Assembly: GCA_002633025.1 (NCBI GenBank)
Contig: NMRB01000524.1
Location: forward strand, 210,111-274,110
From: Notospermus geniculatus
Taxonomy: Eukaryota; Nemertea; Pilidiophora; Heteronemertea; Lineidae
Direction of reading: 5' to 3'
DNA length: 64,000 nucleotides
Of the stretch, positions 55,304 through 64,000 are shown one piece after another. The notes beneath the pieces were generated by a model. The model saw only the letters and a program-made list of their open reading frames with translations, searched no databases and had not been told where the DNA came from. Position 1 is the stretch's first letter, and each line of letters begins with the position of its first letter. Both the position numbers and the translations under genes were made by a program.

Positions 55304-55727
55304 AAGGGGTGAGAGCGAGAACAACCTAAGTGCATTTTTTAAATTTTACAGGAGAAGCAAAAAACAGTTTTTTGCACATAGGTCGTTCTGGCTCTGAAGA
55401 AATTATTTTTCTTTTATTTTATCCAAATGCTAAGATATAGGCATTTTATGCTGATTTGATAAGAACAAGAAATATTTTTGCTTCTTCAAATCACTCTTAG
55501 TTACCGTTTAGAGTTTCTAGGGAGCATGCAAAACACAAAAGACTGTTGGGACCCACATAGGCTGTTCTGGCTCTCAGCCTTTTTTTTACTCCAATTTCAC
55601 CCAAAAGGGGGCAGTACTTCCACATGAAGCTGTGCTTGTTGAACAGAGCTCTTTTCAAGCTTCATTTTGATATATCAGTTCCAAAACAACCCAAGTGGCA
55701 CATAGGTTGTTCTGGCTCTGACCCCTT
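55304..55727. mobile_element. 424 bp TIR element with ACG flanks
   Basis: AAGGGGTGAGAGCGAGAACA at the left and TGTTCTGGCTCTGACCCCTT at the right are inverted with two or three mismatches. ACG flanks both sides (55301-55303, 55728-55730). CATAGG.YGTTCTGGCTCTGA words recur inside at about 55378 and 55556. Confidence 0.7.
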
Positions 55728-55730
55728 ACG

Positions 55731-56464
55731 AGAGGGACTGATCATCACGTGACGAGGTCGAGGTGATTGCCAACGTAGCCAAACACGATTAGATTTTAGA
55801 CTGAGTTTTGAGTGTTCGATTTTTTCTTATCATCGTGTATCTGCGGATAGAAAATATCTAATGTCGACATCCTGGCGATTATTTCATAATTTCTTAAACA
55901 AATGACTTAAAAAAGGTGAAAGACAAATTGAAAAAGCTGGTGAATACCTGTCGATTTCGTTTGAGCCCCTGGATGAATATGTGTAGAATCCTGACCACAG
56001 AAATATTTTCTAGGTGTGGAATAATGTCCGAACTAGTGTCGACCGCTGACCGGGAGGGGGTACAGAGATTCAACGTTTCGTCTTTTTATCACTGGGCAAT
56101 GATCGAGAGCTGCTAGAGTACACAGTACATACCAAGTGATGAGAGAAGCCTACATAGTTCATACCGAAGGCGTAATTCTTTCTAGCACTTGATCATGGTT
56201 TTCAGTCTGCTTGGTGTCCACTCCACTTTGACAGACGGCAAAAGTCGCCTGATTAAAACATGAACGCACGTCGAGAATCATTTTGTACAGTTACAAACGA
56301 TCTGATTATGAAACATGATATCATGAAGATGCCTGTGTTGCAAAATGAATGACGTCATTGTCAACTGACTATATTCAACACAAAATCGACTTCTTTGCTC
56401 AACCTTTTGGATCTTGTCAATAAAGGTTGAAAAAGAAAGCTTTTGTATTTATCATATACCCGAG
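55731..56464. other. No gene recognised
   Basis: Short frames only. The last part (56449-56468) reappears inverted at the centre of the following palindrome. Confidence 0.4.
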
Positions 56465-57609
56465 TACAATCATAAAACCACACGAGTGGGATTTCCGAGG
56501 TAGCAGAACACACGAGTGGTGATCTTTTGCCAGGAACCCCCGAGACCGAAGGTCGGGGGGTTCCGGGCATCATATACCACAAGAAGCGCAAAAAAATGAC
56601 AAAAAGGCCCCACCGATGCCACTTGTATCAACGCACGCATATCCGCCATGTCAGAGCACTGTTGTTTTTGTATTAATGCGCGAATGTTGATGGCCACGTC
56701 TTTCCAGGAAGTGAGCCAAAAGGCCTCGCGAAGCCCCTTAAATCAAAGCTTATTAGTTAACAGAGGGCGTATCATATCAGTGGGATGATACGGAACGCGT
56801 ATCACACCCCGGATCATGATGGTGGTCGGAGCGGACATCCCCCTTCGATTTCAGGCGATTTGTAGCATATTAGTCGAACAGTTCTTGTATTATTGAACAT
56901 GAATAATTCGTCCACGTCGATTTCGTTAGTTTTTGTGCGGTGTTTTTGACGAAAAATGCTGCGGTCCCAGGCGATACCGCGGAACATACTGTACTCGGGT
57001 ATATGATAAAGTATGTTCCGCGGTACCGCCTGGAACTGCAGCACTTTTCGTCAAAAACACAGCACAAAAACTAATTAAATCTTAGTGGACGAATGCTGGC
57101 CGTCCTAAAATCACATTTCATGTTCAATAATACAAGAACGTTACGACTAATATGCTACAAATCGCCTGAAATCGAAGGGGGATGTCCGCTCCGACCATCA
57201 TGATCCGGGGTGTGATACGCGTTCTGTATCACCCCACTGGTATGATGCGCCCTCTGTTAACTAATAAGCTTTGATTTACAGGGCTTTGCGAGGCCTTTTA
57301 GCTCACTTCCTGGAAAGACGCGGCCGCCTCACTCCGCAGGGCTCACTCCATCAACATTCGCGCATTAATACAAAAACAACAGTGCTCTGACATGACGGAT
57401 ATGCATGCGGTGATACAAGTAGCATCGGTGGAGTATTTTTGTCATTTTTTGCGCTTCGTCTGGTATATGATTATAAAACCACACTCGTGAGATTTCCGAG
57501 GAAGCAGAACACACTCGTGATGATCACACGTGATGAGCACACGCGTGATGAACACCACTCGTGTGTTCTGCTACCTCGGAAATCCCACTCCTGTGGTTTT
57601 ATGATTGTA
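56465..57609. mobile_element. 1.1 kb palindrome (foldback element)
   Basis: TACAATCATAAAACCACA at the left is inverted at the right end. GGATTTCCGAGGTAGCAGAA, ATCAAAGCTTATTAGTTAAC, GATACGCGTTC-like and AAATCGAAGGGGGATGTCC are also inverted along the arms, centred near 56995. The right arm carries extra CACGTGATGA and ACACTCGTGA units (57480-57570) and a GCGGCCGC-containing insertion near 57320. The arms are diverged, so it is not a recent assembly artefact. No target duplication found. Confidence 0.8.
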
Positions 57610-58189
57610 TCGCAGAGTCATCAGTGAAGCCATATCTTTGAAATTATATTCACCTATGATGTATGATATTGCCAAATTGAACTCCTAGCGACATGTGCAT
57701 TTGATTTGCATTATCAATTAACGAAAAAAACATTGAAATAATGTCTTCAATGAGGTAAAAAACAATTCTGTAAACAACACTTTAGGACGCAGTCGAATCG
57801 GATGATAAAGAGTTTTCGCAAAGCCCTCAAACCCAGAAACGCGCGCCTATCCCATTGTTCGAAGAGAGTATTTTTTTTAAAATATCATTTCAGAAGTTCA
57901 AGCTCCACACAATATTTGGCGACATTAACGATATGAAGGAGGAAATCGGAGCTCCCGGAGGAAACCTACGATGTCGAAGAGAGATCGTCCTATCTACCAT
58001 ATAAATCCACTTGCACGACCGGGGATCGCCCCGTGACCTCACTGGTCGCAGTCGCGGATGTTTCCACCGCCCCACCCCGACAACTCGAGAGTATCGAACA
58101 GAAGCATAGGCGTTCGCTTCAGCGTTTCAGAAGACACGACTACTTCGGGGTTTCCAGGACACGTGTGTTGCACAAGGCGCATGAATATA
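57610..58189. other. No gene recognised
   Basis: Nothing beyond short frames. AT-rich to 57890, then GC-rich to 58130. Confidence 0.4.
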
Positions 58190-58581
58190 CAGTAAACTCG
58201 AGTTTAAACCACCGGTTCATTGTCTTGTTCATAAGCACATCCACAATCGAAATGGGAGTGAATAAAACATAACAAGTATTATGCGGAATGGGTGGGAATC
58301 GCTACTCCAATCACAACCCCACACTGGAATGAATAGTTGGTTATAAGGCGTAGGGTGAAACTGACCCTTGTCTGATCCAATTCTGTTTGTGGCCTCATAT
58401 ACAGGGTGGAAATGGATTTTAGGCTTCAACTGATCAGTTGCGTTTCAATCCAGGCCTGCCAGGCCTTCAGCCACCGATTCCAGCCATTCAGCATAACACT
58501 TGTTATGTTTGTTCACTCCCATTTCGATTGTGGGTGTGCTTATGAACATAATGAACCGGTGGTTTAAACTCGAGTTTACTG
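58190..58581. mobile_element. 392 bp MITE, TA target
   Basis: CAGTAAACTCGAGTTTAAAC and complement form arms of about 110 bp, flanked by TA. Similar small frames (VNSSLNHRF, TIEMGVNK) are therefore open on both strands. Confidence 0.88.
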
Positions 58582-59110
58582 TATATACATGTATACTAAT
58601 TTTTGACCGTTTCACCCGCACGTTTAAGGTGCTACCAGTATTGCTTTGATATTTGATATTTTCAGATAAGTTGCCATATTGCCGACTGAGCAACACGGAA
58701 CAAGTCTTATTTCATGCCTGCTTATCCAAGGACTGGACTATGTTAAAATTCTTAGGCTCAAGTGTCCGGCTAATTAAAATATCACGAAATTTTGATATAT
58801 CAAACTTGATAATTTGAAAAATCTCTGCCTGTGGTAGAGGTAGAGGCATGATATCACCTATGTTATTGAGGATGCCCCTTTTGATTATGCAGTTACCTTG
58901 ATGATCAGAGGTCAAGTTCAAACATGAACAAGGCCACGCTTATGTGTGACCACAAAACAATACAACATGGCCAAGCAATATTATTCCGATAGGAAAAAGG
59001 ACAATGAGCATAAAAAACAAGTCGGGAACCACTGACATCGTCAGGATGTAATCTTGTTCACTTTGTTACAACTACCCAACGCCTGGATACACAGACAAAG
59101 GCCAAACAAA
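58582..59110. repeat. One diverged unit of the AGGTCA repeat; otherwise no gene
   Basis: 58830-58925 (TATCACCTATGTTATTGAGG, then GATCAGAGGTCAAGTTCAAA) matches the unit of 2115-2950. The preceding AAATTTTGATATATCAAACT region resembles the lead-in at about 1920-1960. Confidence 0.55.
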
Positions 59111-60115
59111 TTATCTATACTGTGCCCGTCCAGGACAAACAAATGAGAACATAACTTTTATTTCTTTTCTGAAATATGACAAAGTGCACACATATATTAT
59201 AAAATTTGAGGCATAATTCAGGATGATCAAATTTGACGCCACAAGACTCCACTCAATAAGTGCTCGGTTTTCCATTTGATTGGTCGACCTCGACATATTC
59301 ATGATTTGAAGAGTATTCCAGACAAAGGCATATGGTGCCATAGTAATGAAAAATGCAAGTGACACAACGACAACATTCACTGAAATCTGCCTCATTTGAC
59401 GGGTGTCGGATTTTGATTGAATAGCATCATCCCTTGTTGCTTTTCGTATCCCGAATAAAATGAAGATGTTGATGAAAGGGATTAAGACAACGGGTAGAGT
59501 TGAATTGACGTTTACAATCCAGAAAGGAAAGCTTGCATATACCCAAGCTTCTGTACCCTCCCGGCTGTACATGCAATATCGTGTAAGCTTACCATGTTTC
59601 ACATAAGTGTCCGTCCTATAGACATGAAATGCAGGGGAAAAACTACAAAACGCGAATATTAGTAATGAAACAAGAATAATGGACCTGCGCCGAGCTGTCA
59701 CTAACACAGCCACTTTGTGTGGAAACCAGACAGCTATAGAACGTTCGATACCGTATGTGACGATGATAAAGGCCGACATAAAGGAGAATGTGTTCCATAC
59801 GAATATTCTGAGCTGACATCCTAAATCAGATGCGCCAGTCGGAATGTTAATTCTACCATTAGTGATAAAAAACAAACCGTTATGGAGCCAGGTTTGAAAG
59901 CTCATGAGGAGATTTCCACTGTCTGCAGCCGCCAATGTTACCAAGTAAGCACTTGTTGCAGAATTCCGCTTTCTTTGACGAATAAAAACCGCAATGGCCA
60001 AGATGTTTCCTCCCATTCCAAGGAAGATGACAACCAAAATGGCGTAGGCACTGAAGTATCTGGTAAGTAGGGAGAGGAAGGTAGGTGAAAATTCTGCGGT
60101 GATTTCTGTTGCCAT
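59111..60115 (-). CDS. Intronless class A (rhodopsin-type) GPCR, peptide-receptor-like
   Basis: 334 residues from ATG 60115 (GCCATGG, strong context) to a stop at 59111. Seven hydrophobic segments: TM1 about 21-44 (GGN motif at 35-37), TM2 54-76 (LAAAD), TM3 103-125, TM4 144-165, TM5 200-223, TM6 245-271, TM7 288-312. C100 and C181 are placed for the extracellular disulfide. The TM3 end is ERS (124-126) in place of DRY. TM6 has FFITMAPYAF, TM7 has NYASNFIIY, and a basic helix 8 (FRKEIK) follows. This pattern suits peptide-type receptors signalling through G proteins at the plasma membrane; the ligand is unknown. Single-exon receptors with altered DRY motifs are typical of lineage-expanded GPCR families such as those of sea urchins. 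No defect is visible. Confidence 0.93.
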   Translation of the reverse strand: MATEITAEFSPTFLSLLTRYFSAYAILVVIFLGMGGNILAIAVFIRQRKRNSATSAYLVTLAAADSGNLLMSFQTWLHNGLFFITNGRINIPTGASDLGCQLRIFVWNTFSFMSAFIIVTYGIERSIAVWFPHKVAVLVTARRRSIILVSLLIFAFCSFSPAFHVYRTDTYVKHGKLTRYCMYSREGTEAWVYASFPFWIVNVNSTLPVVLIPFINIFILFGIRKATRDDAIQSKSDTRQMRQISVNVVVVSLAFFITMAPYAFVWNTLQIMNMSRSTNQMENRALIEWSLVASNLIILNYASNFIIYVCTLSYFRKEIKVMFSFVCPGRAQYR

Positions 60116-60964
60116 GGCGTTATCGCGCTGACGAAAACAAAAGAGTAAATCAATGACACCACACTGAGATCCGTAGAAGGTCCGCGAAGGGCAACTCAGC
60201 AGATATACATTCAGCTCTAAGTTACCCGCATGGATACAGAGAGTAGAGTAACAATAGTGGAGTAGATTCTTTTTAAATATCTTCCTTCAGAAAACAATAC
60301 GGTTGCTGCAATTTGATAAGAGCAGTTAGAAAGAAAGTCGACACCTCAAAGATTGCGCAGCAAAATCTTGTTTAACAAGCTGATATAAGAATATCTAACA
60401 AATGAGAATTATCGAAATCTCATTGATCTAATACATGATATCCATCAGGTGCATGGGTGTTTGGCGTATGATGTTCGGTCTAGTTTTCTTCATTCGCTAT
60501 TCAGGGAAAGTCTTCTTCATGTCCTATTCAGTAAACTTCCAAACTTGTTGTGATCACTTTTCACTGCACTTGCAACCACAATAGAGTTGTCAGTGGATGC
60601 AATCAGCTACATGAATCTTCGTAGAACGAATGCTCCGAGCCGTGATTAAGCCGCTTGCTGATTCGGTCCGGAGGGTAATTGCTAAAAAATGAATCGTTGC
60701 AAAATTAGCCGCTCCCGGCGTTTTGTGTGTTATGACATGATTTTGGATTTTCTGAGCATTTTGTTCAAAGGGATGATGGGAAATCAGGTGAGGGGATGCA
60801 CGAAACGCGTAGAGGTCAGAGGTCAGTCGCTTACCTTTATTTCATACATCCAGGCCCCGCTGCAGTGTATCGCTTTTTCCTTCTCCATACAAGTTCCTTT
60901 CTTTTGACTCAGCTGACATATTAAATGTCTGCCATTGTCGAAAACGTTTATGGTTGAAATTCCA
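60116..60964. other. Upstream region of the GPCR; no gene
   Basis: Presumed 5' flank or leader of the minus-strand GPCR. No obvious TATA box within 300 bp. Frames at 60689-60907 have no known content. Confidence 0.4.
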
Positions 60965-61668
60965 GGCTTACTGGAATTTGCGCAAAATCAAAATGCGCAA
61001 TGGGAAAATGCGCAAAGGGGAGATATCATTATTCAATCATTAAAAATAGACTTCCGTTCGAATCTCGCCAATCACGTTTCATGTCCCATGGACCCGAGAC
61101 GTGATCATCATTCTGAACGCTTATACGAGTACATACGGTTACGCGTCATCAGTCCATTAACTTTTGGTACACAATCAAATTTTTCATCCTCATTTTCTGA
61201 ATATGCTCAATAAAGGCCTACATGAGGGTTTCATACACTGAAGCCCCAATAGGCCCGGAATTCCGAATAAAAAATGGATCAAAAAATTAATTACGAGGCA
61301 TAGTTACGGTTCAAACTAGTGAGTGAACTCGCCCACTCTCGGGGAACCCCCAAACACTCTTCTAATCTGCTTTTGTTTTGGCGTGGGAGTTTGTGTTCAT
61401 CCATTACGGTACACACACAAGTACTGACGCAGGCCTAACTCGTTTAGTGAGCCGCTTCGCGCAGTTCACTGTATTGTCACGAGTTAATATCGATCCGCCA
61501 ATCAGAGTGCGTCTCAACGTAATGCATGCGCCCTTCTGGAAATCCCAAAACTCGAGGCCAGGCTACCCACACAATGCTACCGAAGGCGGGAGAAAGCCTG
61601 GATCGAGGTCAATTCTGTTGCGCATTTTCCCATTGCGCATTTTGACTTGGCGCAAATTCCAGTAAGCC
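60965..61668. mobile_element. 704 bp Mutator-like element, perfect 9 bp duplication
   Basis: Ends GGCTTACTGGAATTTGCGC and complement, then AAAATGCGCAATGGG on both arms. GAAATTCCA flanks both sides (60956-60964, 61669-61677). The first bases match the ends of 13937-15564, so the two are related. No transposase. Confidence 0.92.
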
Positions 61669-63030
61669 GAAATTCCAGGCTGAGGTGCAAACACAGAACT
61701 GCACATTACATCAGCAAACCCGGTAGCTGGGTGGAAGGTTGATGACATTCAACATGGATGCTAATGGCAAGGACATGCATGAAAAATGTGATTAGTTACC
61801 CCATAACTTAATATCTGCAAATATCTTTTCAAAATTTCCAGCGTTTATCCTGTTCCTTGCACAATTAAATGCACAGTTAATCAAAGTGCCCTGCCAACGA
61901 AGCTTATGACGTAGGCCTACCGGTATACCCTAAATCAAAAGTAAATGCACACTAATGAACTTGACACAGCGCGGCCAAACCTGCCGAGATCGCCCCATTC
62001 CCATAGTTCAGAAGGTCACCTCCTGAGGTCACCACTGCAATGAAAGCGCCGAACGACGTAGGCCTAGACACTGCAGGGCGCAGAATCTGGCGGGGGGGGG
62101 GGGGTAAGTGATTAATGCGTGGGAGGGCGCTAGGTCTGGCTAGTTTACCAAGCCTTGGCGCCGAGGTGATGTAATCAGGGAGGGTATCTGATTACAAGGG
62201 TATCTGAATGGGGCGTTTGACAGCAGCGCCTAGCTCATTTACCAAGTCTAGGCGCTGCCGTGATCTAAGCAGGGATGGGTATCTGATGCACGCGCCACTG
62301 GCGGCCTCTGGCAAAAGATTGAAGTTGTGTAAAATAGTACTTATTAAAACTGATGGTGTGCTCTTTAATTGATGACGGCGACGGTTATAAGTGGCTAAAA
62401 GTCAAATGTAAGGTAGATTCTGAATTATTTGAAGCCAGCGCGCCAAGAAACCATGCTAACTTGAGTTCCCTGATCTCACGGTGTCACTCTCCAGTGAGGA
62501 CACTATTCCTAGCAAATGCCTATTTCTCAGAACGTTGGCGATGGATTTACTTCAAAACTTACACATGATTGGAATTAGGTGGCCGGCATCTCGGAGAAAG
62601 CCTGTGGAGTGACACAGGCCGTGATCATACCTGAAATTTGTCGCATAGTCCCTCGCACGGACATACGGCAAGGGACTACCTTAGATGCCAGTAAATGCCA
62701 CTTATAACGATCTTCGTTAATGTTTGGCACTGTGAAATCGGAGCAGACAATCCGAGTAGACCAACACAGACATTTAGTACCGGTACAGTAGGCCTACTTC
62801 ATCGTTATCACTGCAGCGCCACCGTCGGATGGCGTGTGATGTGTGGGGGCGTGCACGCATTTGCAAAGGCTGCTGACCTAGTAGCCAGCCTTATGCTAAT
62901 GCGTGTATATCAGGCTAGGCGTTCATGCTGCTAGGCCTATCGCCTGCCTAACGTTAACCCTTTTGCGGCCGGATTAATTTGAGCAAGACGGCAACGTCGC
63001 CGATTAGGTGTGTGTGTAGGGGTGGGGTGG
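61669..63030. repeat. Short duplication at 62130-62290; otherwise no gene
   Basis: TTTACCAAGNCTNGGCGC, then TGATNTAANCAGGGA and GGGTATCTGAT, occur twice, about 88 bp apart. A poly-G tract ends at about 62103. The frames around 62353-62568 and 62695-62934 show nothing recognisable. Confidence 0.5.
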
Positions 63031-63194
63031 NNNNNNNNNNNNNNNNNNNNNNNNNNNNNNNNNNNNNNNNNNNNNNNNNNNNNNNNNNNNNNNNNNNNNN
63101 NNNNNNNNNNNNNNNNNNNNNNNNNNNNNNNNNNNNNNNNNNNNNNNNNNNNNNNNNNNNNNNNNNNNNNNNNNNNNNNNNNNNNNNNNNNNNN
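63031..63194. other. Assembly gap, 164 N
   Basis: A run of N; frames drawn across it are meaningless. It lies directly before a TTAA MITE. Confidence 0.95.
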
Positions 63195-63214
63195 GGAGAG
63201 TAATCACGCCTTAA

Positions 63215-63454
63215 AGGAGTTAGACGCCGAAGTTGTAATCAAGCTGGTTTGTTTACAAATATGGTCGGCAAACTAGTTTTATTCCTTCGTGCAGGTGGCA
63301 GCACCCGTGATCGTTAGACTGGTTCCCGGTCCTATGCAACTCACTCGCGATACTTCACGTCAGTACATATCACCGACAATAGGTGGCAGCACCGCAGGCG
63401 TCCGTGGATAGAGAACCAGTGAGTGAGTGTTTACAACTTCGGCGTCTAACTCCT
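63215..63454. mobile_element. 240 bp MITE with TTAA target
   Basis: Ends AGGAGTTAGACGCCGAAGTT and complement, TTAA on both sides (63211-63214, 63455-63458). AGGTGGCAGCACC occurs inside twice. Confidence 0.85.
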
Positions 63455-63546
63455 TTAAACAATATGCAAAGAGAACATCAATTGGGCCGAGTGACTTCGG
63501 CGTCTAACTCCTAATAAACAATATGCAAAGAGAACATCAATTGGGC
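63434..63546. repeat. 57 bp tandem duplication over the MITE end
   Basis: ACTTCGGCGTCTAACTCCT and AACAATATGCAAAGAGAAC then ATCAATTGGGCC occur twice (63434 and 63491), so the right MITE end is present in two direct copies. The second copy has TAATAAAC where the first has TTTAAAC. Confidence 0.85.
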
Positions 63547-64000
63547 CTAATGTGTGTGGTACAGGCCACTCTCGACAAACGGCGAGTTTGCCCGAAAAGG
63601 GTTAAAGATTGGCAAGGTGACAAATACTTAGGCAGAATTGGATTACTTCCACACAACTTTAATCTCTGGCGCACAGGCCTATTTCTCTGGCAGGCATTAT
63701 GGAACAACACAGCGATCATTGTAAAGCCTGTAGCCGCCATCCTCCCACAGCCGGGGTTTTTACCTCGCTCCTCTTCATCCGCTCACACAGATCCCTGCTG
63801 GAATAGGACATCCAGTGAATCTGGTGTAGCTGTTCCATACTCCAGTTGCACTCCCTGTAGTGGCAGGATAACTTGGAGAATGACGAATTTCGTGGTTTTA
63901 CCCCGTTTGACCTTAAAGTTTTGTGCTTTACAAATAAATCACTTACATATTTCCAAAAGTGACTGAATTAACACCCTAACACCCTAAAAATGCTGCATTC
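63547..64000. other. No gene recognised
   Basis: A 147-codon frame (63523-63966) begins in the duplication, has no known motif and shows a composition not clearly coding. Confidence 0.35.

Noticed and set aside
62979-63276. Frames spanning the N run
   Set aside because: Composed almost wholly of unknown bases.

Overview
The window is animal DNA that is poor in genes and crowded with transposons, from a draft assembly (runs of N at 33062-33095 and 63031-63194, and single N bases at 6473, 7967, 16069, 34722 and 48626). Spliced open frames, TTAGGG-type telomere-like repeats, an F5/8C- or F-type-lectin-like secreted exon, an intronless class A GPCR, a BEN-domain frame and the mix of transposons (PIF/Harbinger, Mutator-like, TTAA-target, BEL/Pao, R2-like, Crypton-like, integrase-type) fit a marine invertebrate, most likely a deuterostome (echinoderm, hemichordate or cephalochordate). 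Sequence alone does not settle the phylum.

Layout. 0-6.4 kb: simple repeats, a Harbinger-type MITE, a telomere-like minisatellite, then tandem arrays of about 281 bp and 430-470 bp units that carry nuclear-receptor-like AGGTCA half-sites. 6.4-8.4 kb: a broken BEL/Pao retrotransposon with a palindromic MITE inside it and a probable 3' LTR. 9.6-10.9 kb: a dead mariner-like element. 12.0-17.3 kb: the first two exons of a secreted lectin-like host gene, separated by a 5 kb phase-1 intron filled with nested elements. 17.8-21.0 kb: a nearly complete PIF/Harbinger element with both proteins, TIRs and a 3 bp target duplication, whose transposase is cut short by an internal 205 bp duplication. 21.7-22.0 kb: a probable first coding exon on the minus strand. 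22.7-23.4 kb: a foldback element. 24.0-28.7 kb: an integrase-type (Ginger/KRBA2-like) transposase in two oppositely oriented pieces; the larger piece joins integrase, a cysteine-rich CXC-like domain, a Ulp1-type protease with its catalytic residues, and a frameshifted PHD finger.

29.9-34.1 kb holds several members of one palindromic family with 9 bp target duplications; one member encloses an intact small secreted-protein frame. A frameshifted BEN-domain gene lies between them. 35-43 kb: hairpin elements, a family with exact 7 bp target duplications, two TTAA elements joined end to end, a possible signal-peptide exon near 38.75 kb and an intronless 318-residue frame of unknown function. 43.9-48.9 kb: an R2-like retrotransposon remnant, a second foldback element and a Crypton-like recombinase remnant. 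50-58.6 kb: more MITEs and a 1.1 kb palindrome. 59.1-60.1 kb: the most convincing host gene, an intronless GPCR. The last 4 kb contain a Mutator-like MITE, a sequence gap and a TTAA MITE.

The genes do not form a pathway. The three or four likely host genes (lectin-like, YqaJ-type first exon, BEN, GPCR) sit in a sea of mobile DNA. The main value of the window is the set of transposons whose ends can be fixed to the base by their target duplications, giving a relative order of nested insertions.
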